Positions 52,472-63,801 of a DNA stretch of 64,000 bases are shown here, piece by piece (positions within the stretch are counted from its first letter, which is position 1; the number at the start of each line of letters is the position of its first letter). This DNA is from Stratiolaelaps scimitus (Eukaryota; Arthropoda; Arachnida; Mesostigmata; Laelapidae), in the NCBI GenBank assembly GCA_019614645.1, contig JABWDB010000007.1, forward strand, positions 8,011,501-8,075,500, written 5' to 3'. The notes under the pieces are model-generated. The model did not search any database. It had not been told where the DNA came from and saw only the letters and a list, made by a program, of their open reading frames with translations. Both the position numbers and the translations under genes were made by a program.

Positions 52472-55400
52472 TTATTGTATTCACACGTTTAATAATTGCC
52501 CAGGAACATGCGCTATCAACTTATCCGTCGTTGTAGTAGTCTCAAGCAACTCAAAGGACCCTCAATTTTCCAACATTTTGATTCAGGTCTACTTTATTGT
52601 TTCTCTGAAATAGGCTTAAATAAAGCTTAGTCATATAGTCCAGTAAGGTATTTAGCGTGGAAATAACAGAAAAATTAACGCGCCCGTCTCAATACAAGAA
52701 GTGACGAAATCGAGGCAATTTTAGACGCATTTAATCGTAGACTTAACATTGGTTTGAATAGAAGTTAACACTCGACAATAGAAATAGTTTAGCAATTAAA
52801 AATCCCCTCTCGACCCGTTTGGGCTCGTAATCAAATGCCACCCGTGATCGGTTGTTGATTTTTGGCCAAAACGCCCCGACCAGATGCAAAGTTCGATTCG
52901 AGAACAAAGGCGCTATTTCATCAAGCCTAGTAACACATACGTTCAGACTCCTCTGCCGAAAGCAGCGTCGTAAATATGTGAACCATACAAAATCTCTGGC
53001 CCCACTGTATTTTACATCTATGGCCATTTCTTGCAGGCATTATTTCATCGGCGGACGATTGGATTATCAACTATCCGTGGAACTCCCCAGGATTTCTTTT
53101 GTCGGACGCCGGTTACGATGTGTGGCTGATCAACACCCGTGGGACGCCGTACTCGAAACATCTCAAACACCATAAGTATGAAAACTCGATATTACATAGT
53201 CAACAGTGATCAAACAGAGCGAGCATCGTCAATTGTCGGCAAACATGACGTCACATGAGTCGATGGGAAATTAACTATTGTTAATTAACTATAATAATGG
53301 GGAAAATTATAGAAATCGCGTAGTATTCCATACGCGCCCCGGCATCGCTTCGTAGCTTCTCAATTTGTCTACATTCGAAGTAGATTGATATATATTTGTA
53401 TAAACAAATTTATCGAACAGATCAGAGTCAGTGCGTGTGTCAAAAATAACGCCAAGCTGCACACGCCATTGACACGTTCGCCTTACTCAGCGATTCATTT
53501 CAATATTCAGCATACATTTCGGTCAATCATCAAAACTGTAGTCTTGATCACACGCTTACGTTCACGTGAGTGAATTTAGTATATTCTCGTCGAGTTCATG
53601 CGAACCGCCAAAACGTGCATCATCTTTTAACGTAACAACGCTCTCATTGCATCCTGTCACGCCTACCAACGACGTATTCCACGTAAATCAATTTCGGCCA
53701 ACAACACTCACTAGACACAGCACCGCCTACTGGGATTACTCGTTCGATGACATCGGCGTGTTCGACGTTACCGCGGCGATCGATTTCGTCCTTCGTCATA
53801 CAGGCTTTCATCAGCTAACGATGATCGGATGGTCACAAGGATCTACCGATATCTTCGTCACCCTCTCGCTCCGGCCCGAGTACAACGCCAAGGTTCGTCC
53901 ACAACCCAATTGAAATATCATTTTCGTAGATTCAGTGTTGTACTTCTGAGCCGAGCGTGCTTTGCCTGCTAGATAATTGTGTGAAGATCATATTAGGTGA
54001 ATTTAAGCTGTCGAAAATTATATAGTACGAGTGGTGGTGGTGGTGGTGATCCATTGAGTGGTACCGAGTATTCATTCACATTGCCATCCAAGAAGTCGCA
54101 ATAGGCGTTGACGAATGTCCATGTAGGAGCTAGCCGCAACAGGACAAAAACGATATTACGTCGGGCGTACACTGGTGTAAAATTCTCTCCGCTGGCCACA
54201 CAGTCTTCCTATGCCTGTAAGTGCTATTATATTTTCTGATAGCGTGGGGCAGTGACGCTCACGTCTCATGCCGCCCCACGACCATCGTCAGCTGTTCAGT
54301 ATATGTGCAGTGTTTGATTAATGGCTTGTGCTGAAATGAGCGTTCCTGGTGTTACCGTAAGCGGAAAAAAAAACGGTCCTGGAGCCTGGCCAAATAAAAA
54401 CAAGTGATCACGTTAACGCAAGTATACAGCTGACGGCTGACAGAAAACATTCTCGTGTACCTAATAATAAATTCGAATTAGAATTTAACATGACTGCGTG
54501 TCAACTAAGCTAAGCGTATTCACAATTAGATTTAATTTTGAATGATTACATAAGAGTATAGTGCAAGATATTTCGAGCAACTATTTAAGAAGTTGGCTCA
54601 GATTTTTTTAGCATCTCGACACCTACGTGTATATAACACTATAAAATATGACTCGGAAATATTTCAAAGCGTTCTTTCTGTCGTCGCTTTCAAGTGCGCC
54701 TGTCAAGGCTTTGGCTCGAACTTTAGAATAATTGGCCAATTGAAGCTGAATAAGTTTAAGATGACAGGGGAGTGTGTAATTTTTTTTTCAATTAAAAACT
54801 CCTCCCAGACAAAGCATCCCTTAACTTACACAGGACAACTAGACGTTTCAGGGCTATCTCTTTTAAAGATACAGCATTCAACGTCGACTCAAGCTCAGTT
54901 GTATAGGGGACCTTGTCAGAGTTTGGAGTATTGCATAATGTTAATTTCTCCTGATCACTGCAGGCACGGAAGGTCAGCCATCGAACCCCGACAATCCCAA
55001 TATAATAGTATATTCAGTTCAGTCTACATTTGAGCAAAGAACCTATGATGTAATATACCAGCCTAGCTAAAATGACCGGAACAAACCCTGGTCTACAACA
55101 CGTTTCACGACTTGCCGTTTAATATCGTCTCTCGTCAACAGGCACCTAAAGTGTAATTTCATTTCAATCACTTCATAAAAAAACGCTGTTTGTGCCGAAC
55201 GTCTTCGATGATATTACAGTTTTCCACTGGCCTTTTTGCCTTTCCAGAGCTGGCTGTTGTCATTTTCGTCAGCAATTGCCTTTGAGACGTCAGACAAATG
55301 ATGTATCTGAGACACATACCTCCGTTCCATTGCGTTTTATTTTTATTACATGTTACCGCAGAGCCAACACTCCCGGTGGCATCAGTCGGTTGTCGCTGAC

Positions 55401-55511
55401 AAGCACCCAATGGCAGATAGGATGTCTCCACTCTCATTAATTACGCGACACCGTATCGTCATGATAAGCGGCGGCATCGCATTTCCTAATAAGCGTTATA
55501 ATTATATTTTA

Positions 55512-55576
<65 letters not shown>

Positions 55577-58500
55577 CTTTTACTATTGACAAATGACCGC
55601 TCACTTTTATTTTACCGGGTTGTTACACAAGCCAGTCTGTGGCTTAATATATATATATGTATATATATACATATGTATATATAGAAAAAACAAGATATAT
55701 AAATGGGCCACTCTGCGCCAAGAGTGCTGGAATTTAAGGTGCATATTTTATTTTATTCGAGCGATCCTCCTTATTATATAATATGTTTGAAACACTTCTT
55801 TGAGTTAAAGATTTCAGCATATTTTAGATCCTTGGCTATCACACGGCCCAGTAAAGAGATGTTCGACTCACCTTTGAAAATCTCTAGGCAACTACTGTCG
55901 TCGTCTGGAAGAATAACGAGAGATCAGTACCTTAACATAACATAACATTTGCGGTTTATTTCCGGAACTGCAATTTTACAATGCTTAAGTTCTCGATTAA
56001 AAAATAGGGTAAAAGTAAGAGTGTATTATCACCAAATTGTAGGAAAGCAAGGAAAATTACAAGTAGGAAAGCTTGTTTTTGAAGCTCTTCCTTGAATTTT
56101 ATTTTAAAAATGTATCAAATAGTCCCGACCCAATCTTCACACCGTTGCATAGGTAAAGGATTGGGGTATCGTACACGTTACGTGTTTTCTGATATCTGCT
56201 CTCAGATTTTTTGTTCTGAATTGCTCATTTTGTATCTCCTACAGCTTTCTGTAGTCCTAGTATTCATAAATACTATGAGTCGCATATCGAAAAGTTCACC
56301 TGAGTCAACCGAGCTTGTATATATATATATATATGGGAGCATGCAAGTTATTATTTCGAAGCCTACAAATGCTGCCATGTTAAATATTGTGTTTGAACCG
56401 GAAATTACATTAGTATCACCAAGGTGATTTTTCGATATGCAATACAGCGATATATCTTGTCTATTGGACCTGTTCTCACGTAGCTGTGCACTAATTACAT
56501 CAGCTGTCTACCATTATTCTGGATACGTCAAAGGGTATCCGAGACAACCAATATTGTACTTGTCCGATTGAGATATTCCTTTTTTTTTCTTTTTTTTACG
56601 AGAAAAGGCGAAATCCCTACCCCGCTTTCCCCACGCCTCCCAGGTGGGAGAGACCCCCCTGGAAAACCGCCGCAATCAGGCATACCCTAACGGAGGCCCT
56701 GAGAATTCCGGTCCCTTCTCCCAATGTTTGACACCCTTAGAGGTCGTCACCCCCTTCCGCTGATTGAGATATTCTTGCTCTCCCAAAAGTATATTAATTA
56801 ACCATTGGCGCCTTGTATGTCTCTCATTACTGAATGTGGATCTAATATAATTATAACAGTGATATTCTGTTAACCGGATCTTATTTCCAATGTCAATTAT
56901 CGCGTGTCACATAGACGCGCTATTGATTACGGCAGGATTCTGGACTACAAAGAAAATTGGTTGTGAGTTTCCGAAAGCTTTCATAAGTCCACGATTTCTT
57001 ATGGACTCGACCTCAAGAGCTATTATCGTAATACCCGGACAACTGTACAAAAAATGCATGCTTAACAGTCTAGTTCTTCCGTGGTGCGGAATTGCCTTAG
57101 AGCTCTGAAAGATACGTTTTTAATGTTTAATCATGATAATGCTTAGCCCTGTATATACAATATATTGAACTATGTGGATACCTTTTAAACAGGAAAGCTA
57201 AACGTCTACTAGAACAGAAAACATAATTAATAAAAAATCTGCGGAACATAATGAACATGGTAATAAATTAACGTCTGACTCATATCGGAATACTTGAGCA
57301 GGATCGAAACGATCAAACGGGCAAGTGTTGGACGTGAATATATAAAATGTTTTTATTTTTTCAAAAAAAAATTGTCTCTTTCAGTAGAAGTTCTTGGCCC
57401 TTTTAAGCACAGCCTATGAATTGTTAAAATACAAAATGTTTTCCATTATGTCAAAATTAATTGTTACAAATAAAACAGTGGTTGAATGAGGCTATTTTAG
57501 TTGTTTCATTTGTTAGATTATTCTGATGGTTCCGATATAAACAGGGTAAGTGAGCGGAGAGCGCTAGTTCGGCCCCCGGAGCATAACGAAGAGATGGCTA
57601 ATAGGCAAACGATTAGGGGCCACCCGAAAACCATAGTTCAATACAATATGTGAAATCTATCAAAGGTTAAGTAAATGACTTCAAGCCTCTAATTGATGTG
57701 GATAAATGATTCACTCTGCCTTTTTCGCCTATGCATGTATTATCTGTGTGTAGGATGGCAGGAACAAACGTCCGCCAACTGTTAACTCAGGCGTGCTTTT
57801 TACATTTTTATGTGCACCTATATGAGCCGATTCTATACTTTGACTAGTTTCAGCATGTTGATATCTAACGTTATGTCGGTTATTTTTCTCTTCCAGGTGA
57901 AGCTGTTTGTAGCACTGGCACCCGTCGCGAATATAACTCATCTCAATTCGCCCATCACAATGCTCATACCGTTCAAGGGCCTCATCAAGGTACGTCATCG
58001 CAACGCAGTTCGCATTAACAAGAAAAAAAAAGTCTCACAAAAACGCGTGAGCATCCATTACCGATTGCTAGTTCACTTTTGTGGTTGTTTCGTACACGTA
58101 TATAGGATACGTCTTCAGACGTGTGGAGCGAAGTGGATATTAATGTTGAAACAGTCTTCTCTTCGTTTGCCCTTGGAGCTTGGACAAGCTTCTGTGAGCA
58201 ACCCGATGAAACGTCCAGAGATCAAGGTAGACCATAGAGACTCCATAAGCACTCGCGCCGTATCCTACTATGGCGATTATCATCACATTTTACCTTCCAT
58301 TAATCTGAACACCAGAAAATGACTTATGGTGTCCTCAGTTAAATCGGAATAAAGATATATATATATATACATATATGAGATTGCATGTCAAAAGAAATCC
58401 AACGGGACATAAGAAGTGTCTTGTGGGTTAATCAAAATGATCGACATATGGAATCCGACTTCTCAACTGGTAAGGCTAGTTAGTAAATTCGACAGTTCGA

Positions 58501-59261
58501 TAACAACGACTGCATTTGATACGTACGAGTAAAGCCCGACCCGAAAAGACAGCTTATTGTGCTTGCATCTGCATTAATTTGTAGTACTACTATGTAGCAC
58601 TGCCATCAATCATAGAAAATGGGTCCTTCAAGCGTTAAGCTCACTCCAACGTAAATCATACTGGATCGAATTACCCAGATAAGCTACCAGACAAGCGCAC
58701 ATGTTTTAGGTACCTATATATATATGCGTATTTTCCTAGGTATTGTCTTTTGACCCGAGTCTAGGTATGCAGGTTTTCATGGAGGACCGACCCACTTCGT
58801 CACTGTCATTGTCGCCTGAGGATATCAACCAGAGCAAGGATGCCTCCGTCCCCTCCTAAGTATATATGTCTTTGCCTTAGCGACGTTTTTGACTCTATCT
58901 CTCTCTCTCTCTGTTTGTCTCTCGGGAGTGGCCGACGATGCCTTCGTCGTTCAATACTGACCTGGTTCTCTACAACCTTGTTATCGTCCTAGTCAACCTG
59001 TTCCGTCTGCAGTACTTTCCCATTGGGCCTTATATTCTTGTCTTTTATGCATTGCATCCCTTCTACGACCGGTGTCGTAAGCTGCTATGACCGTCGCACT
59101 GACCGTTGGGTTGGCTACCTATTACTCTAAACAATGAATTACCTAATAGGTACTTACTGCCCGTAATGTTATCCACCGGATGCGGTATTAGTTGCTGCTG
59201 CTGCTATGCAACTCGAGCAGTTTGTAACAGATTGTGGCTACTTGTTTTTACATTCATTTGG
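47010..59261 (+). CDS. Acid lipase (lysosomal/gastric lipase family), partial gene of eight exons
   Basis: An alpha/beta-hydrolase lipase, expected to hydrolyse triacylglycerols or cholesteryl esters in a lysosome, gut lumen or other secreted setting. Eight exons join with GT-AG junctions and matching phases (0,0,1,2,0,0,1). Exons 2 to 8 total 783 nt, or 261 codons with no stop. In numbering from exon 2, the family N-terminal block is at about 10-50, the oxyanion HG at 70-71, GYDVW at 96-100, TRG at 104-106, the nucleophile elbow GWSQG at 155-159 (Ser157), APVANITH in the following strand, and a Cys237/Cys249 pair where the family has a disulphide. Introns are about 748, 951, 3712, 539, 4004, 116 and 994 bp. 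The catalytic Asp and His are not in the exons found; full-length relatives have roughly 100-130 further residues, so the 3' end is probably beyond the window. The family assignment is secure. The start and the exact paralogue are not. Confidence 0.88.
48163..48219 (+). CDS. Lipase exon 2
   Basis: 57 nt, 19 codons, phase 0 on both sides. It follows a pyrimidine-rich acceptor (tcctcgttatcag) and ends at a GTGAGA donor. It encodes DADPEENELIEL, matching the 'DPE...' segment that begins the mature enzyme in this family. A second AG at 48172-48173 lies only a few bases downstream; the upstream one is preferred because it keeps the frame with exon 1. Confidence 0.8.
49171..49324 (+). CDS. Lipase exon 3: N-terminal lipase block up to the oxyanion histidine
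   Basis: 154 nt, entering in phase 0 and leaving in phase 1. The acceptor is gaatgcag and the donor GTACGT. It encodes residues 20-70, including FRYPVEQYPVLTKDGYLLSL and VRIP. This is the family's hallmark N-terminal motif (typically GYP.EEY.V.T.DGYIL...RIP). The exon ends in PPVLFVH; the first base of the next glycine codon is also here, so the oxyanion HG dipeptide is split by the intron. Confidence 0.9.
50704..50730. repeat. (GT)n microsatellite in lipase intron 3
   Basis: Imperfect GT run. Confidence 0.85.
50921..50961. repeat. (GT)n microsatellite in lipase intron 3
   Basis: GT run degrading into GTAT units. Confidence 0.9.
52441..52471. repeat. (TA)n microsatellite in lipase intron 3
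   Basis: TA run with one C interruption. Confidence 0.9.
53037..53175 (+). CDS. Lipase exon 4: GYDVW and TRG region
   Basis: 139 nt after a good acceptor (atttcttgcag), leaving two bases at a GTATGA donor. It encodes residues 71-116 and part of Lys117. WIINYPWNSPGFLLSDAGYD continues into VWLINTRGTPYSKHL, aligning with the 'NW..N.P..SL.F.LADAGYDVWLGN.RGN.YSR' block of acid lipases. Thr-Pro replaces the usual Asn-Thr after TRG, a modest departure from consensus. Confidence 0.92.
53715..53892 (+). CDS. Lipase exon 5: nucleophile elbow GWSQG
   Basis: 178 nt. It enters needing one base (completing Lys117 as AAA) and ends in phase 0 at AAG|GTTCGT. It encodes YWDYSFDDIGVFDVTAAIDF, then FHQLTMIGWSQGSTDIF. 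Ser157 in G-W-S-Q-G is the predicted catalytic nucleophile; relatives have G-H-S-Q-G, so Trp replaces the usual His next to the serine. The acceptor (actcactag) has a weak pyrimidine tract, but it is the one that keeps phase. Confidence 0.9.
55514..55571. repeat. Longest (TA)n microsatellite of the window, lipase intron 5
   Basis: About 29 uninterrupted TA units. Confidence 0.95.
55645..55684. repeat. Imperfect (TA)n microsatellite, lipase intron 5
   Basis: TA run with G and C interruptions, about 75 bp after the longest TA tract. Confidence 0.9.
55951..55998 (-). repeat. Repeat C: second copy inside lipase intron 5
   Basis: gcggtttatttccggaactg, then caattttacaatgcttaagt, matches 32572-32612 (tggtttattgaaggagctgc, then aatttcataatgcttaagct) at most positions. 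Confidence 0.4.
57897..57989 (+). CDS. Lipase exon 6: strand after the nucleophile
   Basis: 93 nt, 31 codons, phase 0 on both sides. It has a strong acceptor (tttttctcttccag) and a GTACGT donor. It encodes VKLFVALAPVANITHLNSPI, matching the family's 'ALAPVA....SPL' block after the nucleophile elbow. An Asn-Ile-Thr sequon at about residue 189 could be glycosylated. Confidence 0.88.
58106..58226 (+). CDS. Lipase exon 7: cap (lid) region, first cysteine
   Basis: 121 nt after a tatatag acceptor, ending with one base at a GTAGAC donor. It encodes residues 208-247, an acidic cap segment ending FCEQPDETSRDQ. Another acceptor only 13 bases downstream would put the exon out of frame with both neighbours. 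Cys237 fits the first cysteine of the family's disulphide. Sequence similarity is weak here, as expected for the variable cap; support comes mainly from phase and from joining to exon 8. Confidence 0.7.
59221..59261 (+). CDS. Lipase exon 8: second cysteine
   Basis: A 41-nt micro-exon after gagcag, ending at a GTACGA donor in phase 0. Joined to the last base of exon 7 it reads VCNRLWLLVFTFIW. This matches the '(V)C.N.LFL..GFD' position in relatives and gives the expected second cysteine, 12 residues after the first (9 in gastric lipase). The next exon should begin with a Gly-Phe/Tyr-Asp/Asn type sequence; I could not find it in the remaining 4.7 kb. Confidence 0.7.
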
Positions 59262-60249
59262 GTACGAAACTCACATTTTTGTCACGGATGGTGTGGGTAT
59301 GTTCGTTTGTGTTTGTCTGTGTGTATGTATATATATAATATATATATGTGTGTGAGCCAGCGGTACATTTTGCCTTGTGGCCTACACAGTGTTGTTGTGG
59401 ATCTCTGAATCGTTTGACCCACTCGAATATAATGAGATGGTCTTCTATCTAAATGTTATTATGAAGTTCAGATCCTATTCGATAATTTGGTTGTTGGGTA
59501 GATCCATAGTCAAATGTAGTCCATGCGAGTAGTTCTACCAACTTCTACTCGATCTGTGCTAGCAAAATTCATAAGGTGCGAATTGCGAAGTACCATAATC
59601 AGCTACAGGTGTATGTATAACATATAAAATATACATGATCCTTAACACCCTTATACCAGACACCGAGATAGGTGTTCCACACTTATGGCAGACAAGGAGC
59701 TTTAAGTTCACTATCAAGCACCTAAGTCATAATACAGCACAACCCCATTGTGATGCACTTCAACGGCTATTGACGTCATTCTGTCGTTCTCACAAGTACA
59801 GCAACATGTTGCTATGGAACGTCGACATGGCTAAGATATCCCCCAAATAAGAAGGATAATCCCTTATCAAAACATGCTCACACAAATATTGTCATTTACC
59901 CACTAAAAATCTTGCCATTTGGCACTATAAATACGGGTGTGATATGTGATAATTCGGCTTATTTGTCAGCTTCATTTGTTAAATCATTCTCTAAGGAATT
60001 ATCAATGCAGTGTAAGCCAAAGAAATAGTTTAACATATGATGTCAATCGCATTCACACCCAGTTAGCAATTTGTAAAACACTTCTTCGAAGGCATATGCT
60101 CGCCTATATTCGCCGAAGACCTCTCTATCCTTCACGGTTGTTTGCGCGGTAAACCTTTCTACAAAAACGCCCCAATGTTGACATTCGTTAAAAACTCGCA
60201 ACCCCCCCCCCCTCCAACCGTAAAAAATCAAGCTTTACTTAGGGCCACA

Positions 60250-61600
60250 TTTTGTAAAAATCGCGTGACAACGTGACAAAGAATCGTGCGCCGTCGGTTA
60301 TATCGGCCGCTTCGCAGTACGACAAGTGGCTGCGAACAGCCTCTGTGGTAGGCTGGTAAGCGTTCAGTCGATTCAAAGGCGCCGAAAGTCCTGGGAGCGA
60401 CAATTCTGACGGGAGTGGCCACTTTCGCAGCGTCGGCCGCCGTGGGGGTGATGAATGGTGAACCTGCTCGGTGTGTCTGGTCGCTTCCCCCGCGGGGGAA
60501 GGATCACTTACTGCCTTGTCAGGTGTCCGTTCGATGTTCACGCCGAACTAGCTGTGGCGATACCGCTCGCGCTGTCGTGCCGTTGCAATTGCGGTTGCAT
60601 CAGAGTTGCCGTTGAATGTGACCGGCGACATGAGGTTGCGCTCGCAGCATATCTGTGACGGGCCACCGACGGCGCTTCTTCGGGCTGCCGCTGTCGACCC
60701 GAGCGGATGTATTCTAATACGCCGCAGAATGACTGAGTCGGCTTGAGCCGGTGAGTCGTCAACGGTTGGTCAGCCAGATCCTGAAAGTGCGATCGGATCC
60801 GATCTCAGCACGGCCTGACAAAGATACCGGCGGCGGTGCCGGTGGCTGCTGCTGCCGCAGCTGCTGCTGCTGGCGGCTACCCAACGAAACGCAAAAGCGC
60901 GAAGCCCCTCACGCTTTACCGTGGCCAGTGAGCGAACTCGCGGACCGGCAGCCGTCGGCCACGGCAATTGCCGCGCGACAGAACCGCAAGACGACAAGAC
61001 GCATATTCGAGCAGCGAATCATCGAAGTGTCACATAGCAGCGGAGAAAAACAGAAACAGCTGTTGGGAAGAAACAGTTGAGCAGAGCCTGGAATTGGCCG
61101 TAGACTGTAATTGTCTATCGACTGCAAACGACCTACATGATGGCTGAGGCGCCCGGGCGAACGGTGACAGCCGTTGTCGTTGTGGCGGCTACGCTTAACG
61201 GCGATCGTTGAAAACGCGGGGCCTCTCGTAGAAGTCGTAGTGGCGGCGGCGGTGGCGGTGGCCTCTTGCGTTCCCAAACAAACACGTCAATCGTCGAGGA
61301 TGATTTTGGTGTCGTCTTTGACATCGACGACTCGGAAGGCCGATGATTCGAATGGCGTCGCCGGCTATCGCGTGCTCTCGGGCGAGAGCCGACGGCAGCC
61401 ACCGTGGTCGCCGACGGCTTGTCCCGAGTGGGTCGGGGGGATTAGCGGCAACGACAGTCGAGCAGAGAGGAGCAAGCTTCGGGAAGCAGGCGTCTCGATA
61501 ATTCAAACTGTTACTCGGACCTGTGTCACCGAAGTAACTCGGTAGCCGCCGCTAGCCGCGCTGACGAGGCGGACGAACTGTCCGAATCTGTTCTTAACGC
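60250..61600. other. GC-rich island within the putative lipase intron
   Basis: A strongly GC-rich block with GCT/GCC/GGC triplet clusters (60835-60880 and 61236-61262) and long open frames on both strands. Its position downstream of lipase exon 8 suggests a second promoter: either for a nested or neighbouring gene, or because the lipase ends sooner than assumed. Confidence 0.4.
60751..61080 (+). CDS. Candidate ORF in GC-rich island downstream of lipase exon 8
   Basis: An open frame of about 109 codons ending in TGA, with no ATG at its start. It holds a Gly/Cys run encoded by GGC/TGC triplets, then a hydrophilic basic segment (PNETQKREAPHALPWPVSEL, then AARQNRKTTRRIFEQRI and SSGEKQKQLLGRNS). 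The second half looks protein-like, but the island keeps frames open on both strands. Could be an internal exon, or the 5' region of another gene starting here. Confidence 0.22.
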   Translation: MSRQRLVSQILKVRSDPISARPDKDTGGGAGGCCCRSCCCWRLPNETQKREAPHALPWPVSELADRQPSATAIAARQNRKTTRRIFEQRIIEVSHSSGEKQKQLLGRNS

Positions 61601-63801
61601 CGTTGATAGCGCAACGTAATTTTAGATGTAATTTTCAAAAACATAACTCCGTTGTTGACTCCGTGATTCGCGACTGGCGACAGCCGCCTGCCCGTCGATT
61701 TCGCGTTTTTTTTTGGTGCCTTTTTTTTTGTTGTTTTCGTCGTCGTCGTTATCTTCGCCGCTAATGCATTCAGCACTTGAGAGGCCAATTGTTGGGCGCG
61801 AGAAGTTGTCAGCGCGCGCGCTTATATTGCGTCCCTCTCATTTGCTGAGGGATACGACGAAGGCTGGAGTGTCCCTGTCACCGCCTCATGGGTAGAAGTA
61901 GCCACCCGTCATAATGGCACGCTACAGGAAAAGAAATAGTTCTGCATCGAGGATTTGGCTGGAGGAAGGTCAGCCGTTGGACACTGGAGGGGCCAAGATG
62001 ATGTGCGAACGAGAAGATATCGCAGGTTGTTCCTCTTGAATGATGCGGAGCTTTAATATCCTGTCGGTGCAAGACTTTGAATTCAGCCACAGCGCACTTG
62101 TATAAGCCGGTGATCGTAGCCTGTACGAGCGACATACGCGAGTGTACTAGTTGCAGTTCCGTCAATATACCACACTTTGTATGGTATTGTATCTAAATAG
62201 TCTTTTGTATAGAACATTAACACAAAAAAATGGTCACCGTTACATAAGACGCTAAATACAAAGGGACGACCAATGGTGGGTTTTCGAATCAACCGAGCAC
62301 GTACGCCTTCGAGTAAACAATATCAATTTGATTGTGGTGTAGTTATCTCTAACTATGCTGCAGCATATCGTAGATTTGAGGGAACCAGTAACCTTGTAAT
62401 CTAAAAGAGCATCCCAAACAACAGATCAACCAATTAGAAATGTCCTCTGTTGCTTATTCCCAAGTCCATTCTTATTTTCGCCTCCGAGTGCCTTGCTTTC
62501 TACCGGTACGAAACAACCATTCGGCTGACAAAACTTTCAACGTAAAACTATAGCTCCCGCGTCCCGGAAAACCCCACACATTAGGATCCCAATTCTTATC
62601 AAGTTTCAATTGATTGATCGGATTGCCGCATCAATAAAATACAGCATCATCATATATTGTTGGGTTGTGAATATTCGAATTCATTGCTCGACCCGCTGTT
62701 CTGACCGACAACGCGACACACTGCGGATGAACAGGACGGACATATGTGGCCAGAAAAACGCGAGAGGTCCTTGAATTTTGCCAACGTCTGTCCGCACACG
62801 CTGCCGCTCGATACGCACCGGTCCAGAGCTCCGAGCATACATGACCGACAGCATGGACGTATACGCCAGCTCAGTATGCGCTATTCTTGATGAGGAGTCG
62901 CGAATAGACCGGCGAGTCTCAACAACGATCGAAGATCGCAAATAAGAATGAGAGCCATTGAATGGACATTGACGAGTGCTAGTTTGGGAACGATCAGGCT
63001 ATGCCGTCGCACCGGAGGTCCTTTTCGGGACCCATTTTTCCCTGCCTCCGTTTTCTTTCATTACAGCTCAGGCATTTTCTCGTCTTTACGAAATCAATAA
63101 AGCTTTTTCGAATTATAATCCTATTCGTCGGTATTGCGCTTGTTGGTGTTGTTCAAGCATTTCGACTTTTTCAATCGTTGGTGCAGCTGCCATTCGGAGC
63201 GATTGTGCGAGTACTTCCGTTGATGGGCCTCCCCTGTTCCCGTACCCTCAGCGACGTCGGCGGCCAATTGGCTTCGCCAATCCTGAGCTGTGTCGCTGAC
63301 TATAAGTGTGGTCAAGCTAGTAATCGATGTGCATTTTGAATATGCGCAAGCGATATGGGAAATACATTGATTGTGGGCTGACGTATGACTGAGGAAAAAT
63401 CGCAGTTTCCTAGATAAAATGAGCAGTTTCCTGAGCATTTTCGATATTCGGCCAACACTGATCTTTGAATCGGTTATTATTGCCGAAATTTTATTGGATG
63501 CTATTGAGATGCAATGTTAGATCAGCTGGCCGATGTGTGTGAGCGTTTCGTTTGGTTATTCTCCTAATAATTTTGTATGCTCTTTTGTCGAGTATCGATT
63601 GTGAGATGCCTACGAAAATATTATTATGATAGTACCTTAAAAGTTGGTCCAAGTTTTCTGAAGAATTTAAATCGGAAGACGAGGAAATACCACATTACAA
63701 ACTTCACGCGAGCTCTACCGAGGGAAATCTCCGATTATCCTCTCATTCCTGATCATAGATGGCATATTACCATTTTCTTATATCCTGATTCGAACACGTA
63801 T

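Larger units (their letters stand above)
49325..53036 (+). other. Lipase intron 3
   Basis: 3.7-kb intron between exons 3 and 4. It holds AT-rich sequence, a moderately GC-rich patch at about 50.54-51.2 kb with two (GT)n tracts, and a (TA)n tract at 52441. I see no lipase-like exon missing inside it; the flanking exons join in phase through the HG dipeptide. Confidence 0.8.
53893..57896 (+). other. Lipase intron 5
   Basis: 4.0-kb intron between the nucleophile exon and the APVANITH exon. It contains the longest (TA)n tract of the window (55514-55571), a second TA-rich tract at 55645, a SINE-tail-like repeat at 55951 and a pyrimidine-rich then GC-rich patch at about 56.58-56.76 kb. A 146-codon frame at 54593-55033 lacks an ATG start and any recognisable domain. 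Confidence 0.75.

Noticed and set aside
54593..55033. 146-codon frame inside lipase intron 5
   Set aside because: Starts at TTG, has no recognisable domain, and cannot join the lipase exons in phase without disrupting the family alignment.
58755..58858. Frame with SLSLSPEDINQSKDASVPS after an AG at 58771, considered as a lipase or other terminal exon
   Set aside because: Short (under 35 codons), lies within lipase intron 7, gives no lipase-like match and is within chance length.
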